Below are positions 1 through 8,429 of a stretch of 64,000 bases of DNA, piece by piece. A model generated the notes under the pieces. The model saw nothing but the letters and a program-made list of their open reading frames with translations, was not told the origin of the DNA and searched no databases. The DNA comes from Gemmatimonas groenlandica (lineage in GTDB: Bacteria; Gemmatimonadota; Gemmatimonadetes; Gemmatimonadales; Gemmatimonadaceae): contig NZ_CP053085.1 of assembly GCF_013004105.1 (NCBI RefSeq), forward strand, positions 5,115,093 to 5,179,092, given 5' to 3'. The position numbers and the translations under genes were made by a program. Positions within the stretch are counted from its first letter, which is position 1, and every line of letters starts with the position of its first letter.

Positions 1-121
1 TGTCGTCCAACCGGCGCGACGTGTACATCACGCGGTAGGCGTTCACCATCTGCTCACGCGTGAGCGCGGGCTCGGCGGCGGCTCCCTTGCGGGGGCGGCT
101 CGGGCGGGTCGAAGTGGCCAT
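1..121 (-). CDS. Thiamine-diphosphate dehydrogenase E1 alpha subunit, N-terminal fragment
   Basis: Only the first 40 codons are inside the window; the gene runs off the left edge. The ATG is at 121 (minus strand). After a basic, Ala/Pro/Arg-rich leader the peptide reads LTREQMVNAYRVMYTSRRLD, which matches the conserved start of the E1 alpha subunit of pyruvate or branched-chain 2-oxoacid dehydrogenases, where the subunit's first helix carries a YR-MxxxRxxD pattern. Those enzymes decarboxylate 2-oxoacids with ThDP as cofactor. Which 2-oxoacid is used cannot be told from this fragment. No clear Shine-Dalgarno sequence precedes the start. It is divergent from the HIT gene at 277. Confidence 0.6.
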   Translation of the reverse strand, partial: MATSTRPSRPRKGAAAEPALTREQMVNAYRVMYTSRRLDD

Positions 122-224
122 CGAAGTGATCTGAAGGGCTGGGGACAGACAACCCCTAAACTTAGCGCCGGTCGCGAGCGGAAGGGGCTTTCTGCGGCCG
201 GGATCATGCAGTGCTTGCCGTGCG

Positions 225-230
225 TACAAT
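225..230 (+). promoter_or_regulatory. Possible -10 element (TACAAT) upstream of the HIT gene
   Basis: TACAAT lies 46 nt before the HIT-protein ATG, preceded by TGCG. The same hexamer occurs before two other genes in the window (10460 and 28184). No convincing -35 box is seen, so this is a weak prediction. Confidence 0.3.
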
Positions 231-276
231 TCGGGGACAGCTTGGCAGGACGGTCCTTCCTCTCTGGTGAAATCTT

Positions 277-762
277 ATGCACGCACCCACTGCTCCTATG
301 ACGCCGTCCAGCGGCCACTGCATTTTCTGCGACCTGATTCGGGGCGCGGCCGAAGTGTCGATCTGTTACGAAGATTCGGTGGCGATCGCCTTCCTTGATA
401 TTCAACCGGTCAACCCCGGGCACGTGCTGGTCGTCCCTCGTGAGCACTACGAAGTGCTGCAGGATATCCCGAAGGATGTCGGCGCCCATCTGTATCAGGT
501 CGCGGCCAAGCTGATCCCGCGTGTGCAGACGGCGTCGGGGGCGACGGACATGAACATCGTCGTGAACTCGGGTGCCGCCGCCGGTCAGAACGTGATGCAC
601 TACCACATCCACCTGATCCCGCGTCGCGAAGGCGATGGGTTCGATGTGCCGCTGCCGTTCCCTGGCTCGCAGATGCCGAACCGGCAGCAACTCGACGGCA
701 TGGCCGCCCGAATCGGGAGCATGCTTCGTGACCCACTCACGAACAGCGGCATGAAGCGCTAG
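277..762 (+). CDS. HIT family (histidine triad) nucleotide-binding hydrolase/transferase
   Basis: A 161-residue protein with the hallmark HIT motif HYHIHLIPR near residues 109-117. The middle histidine is the nucleophile in Hint/Fhit-type enzymes, which hydrolyse or transfer nucleoside monophosphates from phosphoramidates, dinucleoside polyphosphates or adenylates. An N-terminal CIFC pair (about residues 15-18) resembles half of the structural zinc site seen in many HIT proteins. The order of elements (CxxC, FLDIQPVNPGHVLVVP, HxHxH) and the length fit bacterial HIT hydrolases. The substrate cannot be inferred. It is a single gene, followed by the promoter of the HNH gene. An internal ATG at 298 is a possible alternative start. 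Confidence 0.88.
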   Translation: MHAPTAPMTPSSGHCIFCDLIRGAAEVSICYEDSVAIAFLDIQPVNPGHVLVVPREHYEVLQDIPKDVGAHLYQVAAKLIPRVQTASGATDMNIVVNSGAAAGQNVMHYHIHLIPRREGDGFDVPLPFPGSQMPNRQQLDGMAARIGSMLRDPLTNSGMKR

Positions 763-794
763 GCGGGAAATGCTGTAACGGTCCTGCTCTTGTC

Positions 795-824
795 TTGACG
801 GGAGCAGGAACGTGATCGTATAGT
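795..824 (+). promoter_or_regulatory. Sigma70-type promoter for the HNH gene
   Basis: TTGACG (795-800), an 18-nt spacer and TATAGT (819-824) form the best consensus-like housekeeping promoter in the window. The predicted transcription start is near 831, giving a leader of about 65 nt before the ATG at 897. Confidence 0.6.
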
Positions 825-896
825 CGCGGTGTCAAACGGATCGTAGCAGCGATCGCTTCAGCTTTGGTGTGCGTGTCCACCCGGTTTTCCAGGAGG

Positions 897-1403
897 ATGA
901 TGCGTTCCACTCGCGGTAGTTCCTGCCCGTGCCCCTCGGCCCACCCGTCGGCACGCTCCCGGCCCTCATCGCGCCGGCTCGTTCGCACCAACCGTACTCC
1001 ACGCCCCGTCGTGAGGCTCACCGCCTCCGCCGGGGCGTCGTCACTTCGGCCACAGGTGGCGGCGCAGGTCGCGGCGAAACAGGCCATGCGCCGCGCCGCC
1101 CTGCGCGACTGTGGGCAACGCTGCGTGTATTGTGCGGCGCGGCTCGATCATCGCACGGCTACGCTCGATCACGTCGTGCCGTTGGCGCGCGGCGGGGCGC
1201 ACGACCCGGGCAACCTGGTCACGGCCTGCGGTCCGTGTAATCGGCTCAAGTGCGACATGCTCCCGTTCGATTTCTTCGCACGTCACCCGTGGGCAGGATC
1301 GAATTTCGTGCGCTACGCCCGCTCGGTGCATCGCGCGCTCAAGCGTGGCGCACGACGTGCCGTAAGCCTGGCGTTCGCGCGCGCGGATCTGATGGCGGCA
1401 TAG
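897..1403 (+). CDS. HNH endonuclease domain protein
   Basis: A 168-residue protein with a C-terminal HNH nuclease domain. Two zinc-type cysteine pairs are visible (CVYC and CGPC) around the core LDHVVPLARGG, which carries the catalytic histidine, followed by NLVTACGPCNRLK. This ββα-metal fold is shared by restriction enzymes, homing endonucleases and stand-alone HNH proteins of unknown role. The first ~55 residues are Ser/Arg/Pro-rich and probably disordered. The reading frame is open back to a TTG at 864. ATG 897 and ATG 900 are preferred because an AGGAGG lies directly before them, although it is closer than usual. No methylase or toxin partner is adjacent, so a restriction role is not supported. 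Confidence 0.78.
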   Translation: MMRSTRGSSCPCPSAHPSARSRPSSRRLVRTNRTPRPVVRLTASAGASSLRPQVAAQVAAKQAMRRAALRDCGQRCVYCAARLDHRTATLDHVVPLARGGAHDPGNLVTACGPCNRLKCDMLPFDFFARHPWAGSNFVRYARSVHRALKRGARRAVSLAFARADLMAA

Positions 1404-1440
1404 GACGCTCGCGTAGGTCACTCGCGCCAGCGGCGCAGGC

Positions 1441-3447
1441 ATGCGACCATTCCGTATGCTTCGTTCTCTGGCGCTGAGCGCCCTGCTGTGTGCCGGTGCG
1501 CGTGCCTCGTGGGCGCAGGGCGCCACGCCCGCGTCGCCGCTGCCGTTGGTGCCGTCGGATTCGGTACTGCGGCTGGCCGTCGACCCGGCGCGCGCGGTAG
1601 GGCAGCCCTTCGTGGTGCTGCTGCAGGAATCCAGTTTTCGCGTGGAGGCCGACGGGCGCTGGCAACAGCGCAATCGGCGGGCGGTGCAGGTGGTCGATGA
1701 GAACGCCGCGCGCGGCCTGGCCGAGCAGGCGTTCGCCTTCGCGTCGTCGCATCAGACGTTGACCATCGAGTGGGTGCGCGTGCTGCGCACCACGGGCGTG
1801 GTCGTGGCCGACAAGCCGGCTCAGATGCAGGATGCCGATGTGCCGGCGGCGATGGCGAATCCAATCTATCAGGATCAGCGCGTGCGCCGTCTGTCGCTTT
1901 CAGGTGTGACGGCGGGCACCGTGGTCGACATCGCCTGGTCGGTGAGGGAATCCGCGCCGCAGCGGCCGGGCGATTTTCTGTTTCGCGCGGGATTGAACGG
2001 ACCGACCTCCATCCGGCGCTCGATCATCGAGCTCGACGTGCCCGAGGGGTACGCGCCGAATATCGTGGAGCGCAACCTCACGGTGCAGCGCCGCGATGAC
2101 ATCGCCAACGGTCGCCGGCGATACTTGTGGACAGCAAGCGATCAGCCCGGTATTCGGGGCGAACCGTTCGCCGCCGACTCGAATGGTGTGGTGCAGACCA
2201 TCACCGTGGGACCACGCGGCACGTGGACCGAGATCGCGAGTTGGTACCACGCCTTGTCGAAGGATCGCTACGCGCTCAGCGTGAGCGCGGCGGCTCGCAT
2301 CGATTCCCTCGTACGCGCCAGCGGGGCCCGCACGAAGCTCGACACCATTCGCGCGGTGCATCGCTTCGTGGCGCAGGACATCCGGTATCTGTCCGTCGCG
2401 CTCGGCATGGGCAGCTATCAACCGCGCACGCCCGACGAGGTGCTCTCCACGGCGCTCGGCGATTGCAAGGACAAGGCGACGCTGTTCGTGGCGGCGTTGC
2501 GTCGGTATCGCCTCGCCGCGAGTCCGGTGTTGTTATCACTCTCGCAACGCCCCGATCCGAACGTGCCAACGGTGTTCCAGTTCAATCACGCCATCGCCGC
2601 CGTGCGTGATGGGGCGCATTGGGTGTATACCGACCTCACCGCCGAATCGATTCCCTACGGCGAGTTGCCCGATGCCTATCAGGGAAGTTTTGCGATCATC
2701 ATCGGTGACGACGGCGCGGCGCAGCGTGTGACGCTGCCAGTGCGACCCACCGAGCGAAACGTGTCGTCCCTGCAGCTCACGATGCAGCTCGGGCCCGACG
2801 GACGCGCCGTGGGACGCGCGGTGGAGCGGGCTGACGGATCGCCGACGTACGGGCTCCGCCTGGGCCTGAGCACACCGCTCGATTCCACCCGGCGCGCGGT
2901 GTTCTCCCGATCACTGACCCAGCGCATCTTTGGTGCGGAAGTGACCGGGAATCCGCGGGTGGACTCGCTGGTGGTCTTCAATGGCCGCGATCTCTCGGCG
3001 CCGGCGCAGATCTCGTATTCCGTGTCGGCCGACGAGCTCGTCCGCACGATCGGCACGTCGAAAGTGCTGGCCGTGCCGTCGGTGGTGCGCGGACCGGCGC
3101 GGAGCTTCCGCACGGCGCTCCGGGAACTCGAAAGTCGCGGCCCGCGGCAGCTGCCGATCGACGCGAGCCGGATTCTTGCACCGATCGCCAATGTCACCGA
3201 GTGGATCGTGACGTTGCCGCCGGGCTGGACCGTGGAGCTGCCGGCGAACGTGTCGGCCACGAGCTTCTTCGGCAGTTACAGTTCGACGTGGACGCAGACC
3301 GGGCGTGAGTTGCGGCAGGTGCGCCGGTTGCAGGGACAGCGGGGTATTTTCGGCCCCGAGCGCATTGCCGAAGTGTTGGTCTGGCTGCGCACGGTCGGGG
3401 CGGATGATCAGGACTTTCTCACGGTGAAGCCGGCAACGGCGCCGTAA
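1441..3447 (+). CDS. Secreted DUF3857 / transglutaminase-like domain protein
   Basis: A 668-residue protein with a signal peptide (cleavage near ARASWA-Q, about residue 25). The N-terminal ~230 residues match the DUF3857 beta-sandwich domain. A transglutaminase-like cysteine-protease core follows: GDCKDKATL (catalytic Cys, about residue 342), FNHAIAAV (His) and YTDLTAE (Asp), giving a complete Cys-His-Asp triad. Proteins of this architecture are exported, and their substrates are generally unknown; many lie in gene clusters for cell-envelope or peptide processing. It is the first gene of a likely operon, with the zinc metallopeptidase starting 16 nt downstream and the creatininase-like gene 3 nt after that. 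Confidence 0.82.
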   Translation: MRPFRMLRSLALSALLCAGARASWAQGATPASPLPLVPSDSVLRLAVDPARAVGQPFVVLLQESSFRVEADGRWQQRNRRAVQVVDENAARGLAEQAFAFASSHQTLTIEWVRVLRTTGVVVADKPAQMQDADVPAAMANPIYQDQRVRRLSLSGVTAGTVVDIAWSVRESAPQRPGDFLFRAGLNGPTSIRRSIIELDVPEGYAPNIVERNLTVQRRDDIANGRRRYLWTASDQPGIRGEPFAADSNGVVQTITVGPRGTWTEIASWYHALSKDRYALSVSAAARIDSLVRASGARTKLDTIRAVHRFVAQDIRYLSVALGMGSYQPRTPDEVLSTALGDCKDKATLFVAALRRYRLAASPVLLSLSQRPDPNVPTVFQFNHAIAAVRDGAHWVYTDLTAESIPYGELPDAYQGSFAIIIGDDGAAQRVTLPVRPTERNVSSLQLTMQLGPDGRAVGRAVERADGSPTYGLRLGLSTPLDSTRRAVFSRSLTQRIFGAEVTGNPRVDSLVVFNGRDLSAPAQISYSVSADELVRTIGTSKVLAVPSVVRGPARSFRTALRELESRGPRQLPIDASRILAPIANVTEWIVTLPPGWTVELPANVSATSFFGSYSSTWTQTGRELRQVRRLQGQRGIFGPERIAEVLVWLRTVGADDQDFLTVKPATAP

Positions 3448-3463
3448 TAGCGGAGACTAACAG

Positions 3464-4324
3464 ATGCGTTGGAGCCCAGGTGGACGGAGCGACAATCTCG
3501 AAGATCGTCGTGGCGCGAGTGGTGGTGGAGGATTTCGTGGCGGCGGTGGCGGCGGGATGAAGCTGGGGCTCGGCGGCACCGTCGTGCTGCTCGTGCTCAG
3601 CCTGATCTTCAAACGCGATCTGCTCACCGAGTTCAGTGGTGGAGCGCCCGGCGTGCAGACCGCGCCTGCGTCGCAATCGGCCCCGGTAACCGACGCCGGC
3701 GAAGAGAAGATGGTGGATTTTGTGTCGTTCGTCCTCGATACGGCGCAGGTGACGTGGCGCACGCTGGTGCCGGGTTACACCGACGCGCGGCTCGTGCTGT
3801 TCCGAGAAGGCGTACGATCGGCGTGCGGCGACGCTAGCGCGGCCTCGGGGCCGTTCTACTGCCCGGGCGATCAGCGCGTGTACGTCGATCTCTCGTTCTT
3901 CGATCAGCTCGATCGTCAGTTCGGCGCGCCCGGTGATTTCGCGCAGGCGTATGTACTGGCGCATGAGATAGGGCACCACGTGCAGAATCTCACGGGTACC
4001 GAGAAGGCGATGCGCAACGCCGTGCAGCGCAATCCGGCGGCGGGCAATCAGCTGTCGGTGGCGATGGAGCTCCAGGCCGACTGCTACGCCGGCGTGTGGG
4101 CGCACTCGGCGGCCCGAAGCGGCATCATCGAAGCTGGTGATCTCGACGAAGGCCTCGGCGCGGCGGCCGCAGTGGGTGATGACCGACTGCAGAAGATGTC
4201 GACGGGGCGGGTGAACCCGGAGTCGTTCACGCACGGCTCGAGTACCGACCGGAAGGCCTGGTTCCGCAAAGGCTTCGACTCGGGCGATCCACGTTCGTGT
4301 GACACATTCGGACAGGGACGCTGA
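3464..4324 (+). CDS. Neutral zinc metallopeptidase, YpfJ family
   Basis: A 286-residue protein matching the putative neutral zinc metallopeptidase family (YpfJ/KPN_02809 type). The N-terminus is Arg/Gly-rich with a polyglycine stretch, then a single membrane anchor (about residues 32-50, MKLGLGGTVVLLVLSLIF), then a periplasmic catalytic domain with the zinc motif HEIGHH (about residue 167) and the downstream ELQADCYAGVWAH segment typical of the family, whose acidic residue supplies the third ligand. Length and domain order fit the family. Physiological substrates are unknown in characterised members. It lies 16 nt after the transglutaminase gene and 3 nt before the next gene, so co-expression is likely. 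Confidence 0.85.
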   Translation: MRWSPGGRSDNLEDRRGASGGGGFRGGGGGGMKLGLGGTVVLLVLSLIFKRDLLTEFSGGAPGVQTAPASQSAPVTDAGEEKMVDFVSFVLDTAQVTWRTLVPGYTDARLVLFREGVRSACGDASAASGPFYCPGDQRVYVDLSFFDQLDRQFGAPGDFAQAYVLAHEIGHHVQNLTGTEKAMRNAVQRNPAAGNQLSVAMELQADCYAGVWAHSAARSGIIEAGDLDEGLGAAAAVGDDRLQKMSTGRVNPESFTHGSSTDRKAWFRKGFDSGDPRSCDTFGQGR

Positions 4325-4327
4325 TTC

Positions 4328-5116
4328 GTGAGTAGTCCCGAGGGATACGCGCCGCGAGATGGTGTGCTGGAAGAGCAGACGTGGCCGGCCATGCGCGACG
4401 GTGATTGGCCGGTGGCGCTGGTGCCCTTCGGCGCCACGGAACCGCACAACACGCATTTGCCGTACGGCACTGACACCATCATGGGGCGTGAAGTCGCCGC
4501 ACGAGTAGCGGCCGCGTGCGCCGCGCAGGGCGTGCGCGTTGTGGCGTTGCCCGCGGTGCCGTTCGGCGTGAACACCACGCAGCTCGACCTGCGCTTCACG
4601 ATCAACATTATGCCGAGCACGCAGCTGGCCCTGTTACGCGATGTGGTGAAGAGTCTCGAGCCGCACGGCGTGCGCGCGCTGGTGCTGTTGAATGCTCACG
4701 GTGGTAACGAGCTCCGCGCGCTGGTGCGGGAGCTGCAGCCGAGCACCCCGATCGTGCTGTCGATCGTGAACTGGTGGCAGGCCGGTGACCACGGGGTGTT
4801 CGAGAGCGCGGGCGACCATGCCGGTGAACTCGAAACGGCGGCGATCATGCATGTGGCGCCGCACTTGGTCGTGCCCGACCGCAACACGTGGGGCGATGGC
4901 CATGCGAAGGCCAGCGTGTTCGACGGCGTGCGCAGCGGATGGGCGTGGATGCCGCGCCGCTGGACGCAGGTGACGGCCGATACCGGCGTGGGCAATCCGC
5001 GAGAAGCCACGGCGGAGAAGGGTGCCGCGTTCGTGGCGCAGGCGGTGGAGCGGATTGCGGCGTTCTGCGTGCAGCTGGCAGGAGCGGATCCGAACGCGAT
5101 GTGGGCGGATCCCTAA
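4328..5116 (+). CDS. Creatininase family amidohydrolase
   Basis: A 262-residue protein of the creatininase fold. Visible family landmarks are the N-terminal ALVPFGATEPHNTHLPYGTD segment (metal-binding Glu, His and Asp), LLNAHGGNE (about residue 124) and the later AGDHAGELETA segment (about residue 158), which together form the binuclear metal site. Relatives include creatininase, mycofactocin MftE peptidase and formamidopyrimidine amidohydrolases. Nothing in the neighbourhood indicates creatinine or mycofactocin metabolism, so the substrate is left open. The start is a GTG 3 nt after the stop of the metallopeptidase gene. The gene converges with the minus-strand operon that ends at 5142. Confidence 0.85.
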   Translation: MSSPEGYAPRDGVLEEQTWPAMRDGDWPVALVPFGATEPHNTHLPYGTDTIMGREVAARVAAACAAQGVRVVALPAVPFGVNTTQLDLRFTINIMPSTQLALLRDVVKSLEPHGVRALVLLNAHGGNELRALVRELQPSTPIVLSIVNWWQAGDHGVFESAGDHAGELETAAIMHVAPHLVVPDRNTWGDGHAKASVFDGVRSGWAWMPRRWTQVTADTGVGNPREATAEKGAAFVAQAVERIAAFCVQLAGADPNAMWADP

Positions 5117-5141
5117 ACGCGTCTCCGCCGGAGAGCCGGGC

Positions 5142-5666
5142 CTAGCGGCGCAGTTCTACCGTCTGCGCCGCGTTGTCGCCGTCGCCGAAGTACAGTGAAT
5201 GTCGCTTCTCGCCCGGCATCGATAACAGCACCACGATGTTGGCCTGACTCGGAAAGAGCTCGGCCAGTAGCGCGTTGCGAATGACGAGCGTGCCCGGTGC
5301 GCGCGCCGCGTCGAACTGTAGCAGGTACCAGTGCACGGTACCGCCCACCGGGTCCTTGTCCACGCCCTGCTGCACCAGCTGCGCTTTGAGCGCGCGACCA
5401 TCGGCCGACACGCTCACCTTGGCATTGAAGTACGCCGTGAAGAGTGAGTCGGCCTTGGGGTCGCGATCGAGTGCGAAGGCGGGGCGACGCGCATACGCGC
5501 GCAGCCCCTTCTCCAGATCGTCGCTGAACAGCCGCACCTTCCACATCACCGTACCGTTCTCGATGACAGCGCGCGTGTGCGTGCTGTGCACATCGTGCAT
5601 CACACGGACACCCGCGTCGCGGCCACCGAACAACAAGGCGGCCAAGGCCAGTGTGGTGAGCTTCAC
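5142..5666 (-). CDS. DUF6702-like secreted protein
   Basis: A 174-residue protein with a short N-terminal hydrophobic signal sequence (LTTLALAALLFGG). The rest looks like a beta-rich domain of the DUF6702 type: a VMHDVHSTHTRAVIEN opening, the LFSDDLEKGLR region, and a C-terminal half with alternating hydrophobic strands (VHWYLLQFD, NIVVLLSMPGEKRHSLYF). Function is unknown. It is the last gene of a four-gene minus-strand set (nadE, HupE/UreJ, M1 peptidase, this gene) with gaps of 41, 24 and 16 nt. The association with HupE/UreJ and an M1 peptidase recurs in other phyla as far as I recall, which supports a shared envelope role. Confidence 0.6.
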   Translation of the reverse strand: MKLTTLALAALLFGGRDAGVRVMHDVHSTHTRAVIENGTVMWKVRLFSDDLEKGLRAYARRPAFALDRDPKADSLFTAYFNAKVSVSADGRALKAQLVQQGVDKDPVGGTVHWYLLQFDAARAPGTLVIRNALLAELFPSQANIVVLLSMPGEKRHSLYFGDGDNAAQTVELRR

Positions 5667-5682
5667 GTGCGACTCCTTCTGT

Positions 5683-7770
5683 TCATCCGATCGGGCGCGT
5701 GCTCACGCCCTTCGTGAACGTGTTGTTCGTGCGGTCCACGTCGGCGTAGCCCGAATCGGGATCGGCCGTAACCTTGGCAATCTCCTTGTCGGAGAAGAAT
5801 CCGTACTCGTGTGACTTCTCGCTGCCGCGCCATACCTCGGCCGGCATCTTCACGCGCTCCTTGGTGCCGTCGGTGAACTCGATCTCGAGCTCCAGCGGCA
5901 ACACCAGCCCGCCCTTGTTCTCGGCGGTGATGCGGTGATAAAACTTCCCGCGCTTGGTCGTGCCGGCAAATGCCTGCGCGTCCTGCGACTCGACCTTGGT
6001 AATCGCCTGATCATTGTTGTAGGTGCTGTAGAACCACCCTCGCCAGAAGTAGTCGAGGCGCTCACCGGCGCCGCTGGCCAGCGTGCGGAAGAAGTCGGCC
6101 GGCTGCGGATGTTTGAACATCCACTTCTTCGAATACTCCTGAAACGCCAGATCGAAGCGCTCCGGGCCCAGCACCTTTTCACGCAGCATCACCAAGCCGG
6201 CGGCCGGCTTGCTGTAGCCGTTGTTGCCGAACTGACGATGGATGAAGTCCGACTCGGTCATGAGGGGTACCTGATCGGCGTCCTTCATGTAGTTCACGAT
6301 GTTCGGCGCCGGACCACGCAGGCGCGCCGCCGGCCAGTTCTTGTCGTAGTCGAGTGAGCTGTAGTACTCGAGGAACGAGTTGATCCCTTCGTCCATCCAC
6401 GTCCACTTGCGCTCGTCGGTGGCCACGATCATCGGGAACCAGTTGTGCCCGACTTCGTGAATGGTGACCGCGGCGAGCGCGTACTCCTGATTCTTGGTAT
6501 ACGTGCCGTTGGCACCGGGGCGTCCGCCACAAAAGGCGATCATGGGATACTCCATGCCGCCCACTTGGCCGTTCACATTCGACGCCTGCGGATACGGATA
6601 CTCGAACGCCATGCGGCCGTAGCTGCGCATGGTCTGTGCGATGGCCTTGGTAGAGATGTCGCTCCACAACGGCATGGCGTCACGCGGATACACCGAGTGC
6701 AGTTCGATGGTGCGGCCGGCCGGCGAATAGCGGAAACCCGCGGCATCCCACACGAACGTCTTGCTACTAGCCCACGCGAAGTCTCGCACATTCTCGGCCG
6801 TGAAGCGCCACGTGATCGGGGCCGTGCCGGCCGGACGCGCGCCGGGTGTGGCCACTTCGTTCGGACGCACGATGAACACCGACGTGTCGCCCGCGATCGC
6901 CGTGGCCAGGCGCGTGCGCTGCGTGGGCGTGAGCACCTGCAGCGGGTTTCGCAGCGTGCCGGTGGAGCGCACGATGTGGTCATGCGGCACCGTGATGCTC
7001 ACGTCGTAGTTGCCGAAGTTGAGATAGAACTCGCCCTGGCCCAGGAACGGGTCGTTCTGCCAACCGGTCACGTCGTCGTAGACAGCGGCGCGCGGAAACC
7101 ACTGCGCCACTTCGTAAATCCATCCGTCCTTCACCTGCTCACGCACGCCGCGGCTGTTGTTGCCGCCCTCGGGTACCACGAACGACCAGTCGATGTCCAC
7201 CACGGCCTTGCCGCCGGTGGGGATCGGCGCGTCGAGGTTTACGCGCATCTGCGTGCCGTTCACGATGTAACGGGCCGGCTTGGCCGTCTGCCCGTTCACC
7301 GAGACCAGCGCGACACGCGTGATGTCGTAGCCGCCCACCGGCTCTTCCTCGGGCAGCAGGAAGCGACGGGCCTGCGGCGATAGCGTGGCCGGCAATGCCG
7401 ACTTCGTCATGTTGGCGCGGCTCGTCTTCGCTTCGATGTTCTGATCGAGCTGGAACCAGAGGTAGCCGAGCGGCTGTGGCGAGTTGTTGTGGTACGTGAT
7501 GCGCTCCGAGCCCTTCACCGAGTGTGTGTTGGTGTCGAGCGTGGTGCGGATCACGTAGTCCACGCGCTGCTGCCAGTAGCGCGTGCCCGGTGAGCCGGAC
7601 GCATCACGGAAGTCATTCGGCGACGGCCATTCGTCGAGCGCGCGGAACGACGACTTGTTGACCTTGCTATTCGGTTCGGCGTTGAGCCACTGCTGCGCCG
7701 GCAGGGCCGTTGGCAACGAAGCCGGAAGCAGGAGTAGCACAACGGAGAGCGAGCGGAGAGACAATCGCAT
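5683..7770 (-). CDS. M1 family metallopeptidase, secreted
   Basis: A 695-residue protein with a signal peptide (residues 1-25, ending ALPAQQ). The gluzincin catalytic site is complete: GGMEYP (404-409) is the substrate-binding exopeptidase loop, HEVGH (438-442) carries two zinc ligands and the general base, and E461 in WMDEGINSFLEY is the third ligand. The N-terminal 300 residues form the beta-saddle typical of M1 enzymes. The length is shorter than PepN (about 870), matching the compact periplasmic M1 group common in Bacteroidota and Gemmatimonadota. It probably trims peptides in the periplasm. It is flanked at 24 nt and 16 nt by HupE/UreJ and DUF6702 genes on the same strand. Confidence 0.9.
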   Translation of the reverse strand: MRLSLRSLSVVLLLLPASLPTALPAQQWLNAEPNSKVNKSSFRALDEWPSPNDFRDASGSPGTRYWQQRVDYVIRTTLDTNTHSVKGSERITYHNNSPQPLGYLWFQLDQNIEAKTSRANMTKSALPATLSPQARRFLLPEEEPVGGYDITRVALVSVNGQTAKPARYIVNGTQMRVNLDAPIPTGGKAVVDIDWSFVVPEGGNNSRGVREQVKDGWIYEVAQWFPRAAVYDDVTGWQNDPFLGQGEFYLNFGNYDVSITVPHDHIVRSTGTLRNPLQVLTPTQRTRLATAIAGDTSVFIVRPNEVATPGARPAGTAPITWRFTAENVRDFAWASSKTFVWDAAGFRYSPAGRTIELHSVYPRDAMPLWSDISTKAIAQTMRSYGRMAFEYPYPQASNVNGQVGGMEYPMIAFCGGRPGANGTYTKNQEYALAAVTIHEVGHNWFPMIVATDERKWTWMDEGINSFLEYYSSLDYDKNWPAARLRGPAPNIVNYMKDADQVPLMTESDFIHRQFGNNGYSKPAAGLVMLREKVLGPERFDLAFQEYSKKWMFKHPQPADFFRTLASGAGERLDYFWRGWFYSTYNNDQAITKVESQDAQAFAGTTKRGKFYHRITAENKGGLVLPLELEIEFTDGTKERVKMPAEVWRGSEKSHEYGFFSDKEIAKVTADPDSGYADVDRTNNTFTKGVSTRPIG

Positions 7771-7794
7771 ACGGCACGAGGAGGAAATGGATGG

Positions 7795-8388
7795 TCATGA
7801 CCAGGCGCGAAGGCGCTGGACCAGCAGCATGAGCGCGAGACCACCGGTCACGCCCACCAACAGTTGTACCCACCGGCGTCGCTGAAGGATCGCCGGTACC
7901 AAAAGGGCACCCACAGCAAGCACGAGAGCCAGAATCAGGAGCTGCCCGAGTTCGAGTCCCACGTTGAAGGCCAGCAACGGCAGGCCAATGCGCTCTTCGT
8001 CACCCAACAACGCGCGCAGGTAGCTCGAGAAGCCGAGACCGTGAATGAGGCCGAACAGCAGCGCGATGAGATACCGCTTCACCGTGACCGGATTCTCCGG
8101 GCGCTGCGGGGTGGCCGCCGTGTAGGCGTCGAGCGCCGTAAAAAGGATCGTGGCCGGAATCAGTGTCTCCACCACATTCGACGACACCGACACCAGGCGC
8201 AACGTGGCGAGGGCCAAGGTGATACTGTGGCCCACGGTGAACGCGGTGACCAGCACCGCGAGTCGGCGCCAGTCACGAATGCTGAACGGGATCGCCAGTG
8301 CGACCACGAACAAGATGTGATCGTACCCGGCGAGATCCGCGATATGCCGAAAGCCGAGTTCGAGATAGACGCGAAACTCGTCGAACAT
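7795..8388 (-). CDS. HupE/UreJ family membrane protein
   Basis: A 197-residue integral membrane protein with about six hydrophobic helices. It carries the family histidine signatures: GFRHIADLAGYDHILF near the N-terminus, FTVGHSITLALA in the middle and LLFGLIHGLGFSS in the third quarter. HupE/UreJ proteins are linked to nickel or cobalt uptake for hydrogenase and urease, but this subgroup (HupE/UreJ_2-like) has no hydrogenase or urease genes nearby, and its cargo is unproven. It starts 41 nt after nadE and ends 24 nt before the M1 peptidase gene, so it probably belongs to one transcript. A metal-import role supplying the zinc peptidase is conceivable but is inference. Confidence 0.8.
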   Translation of the reverse strand: MFDEFRVYLELGFRHIADLAGYDHILFVVALAIPFSIRDWRRLAVLVTAFTVGHSITLALATLRLVSVSSNVVETLIPATILFTALDAYTAATPQRPENPVTVKRYLIALLFGLIHGLGFSSYLRALLGDEERIGLPLLAFNVGLELGQLLILALVLAVGALLVPAILQRRRWVQLLVGVTGGLALMLLVQRLRAWS

Positions 8389-8429
8389 GCCTTACGCCTG
8401 CACGAGCAATAGAGCGAGCAACAGTCCGA

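Noticed and set aside
897..1403. Restriction-modification or toxin system around the HNH gene
   Set aside because: No methyltransferase, antitoxin or immunity gene is adjacent.
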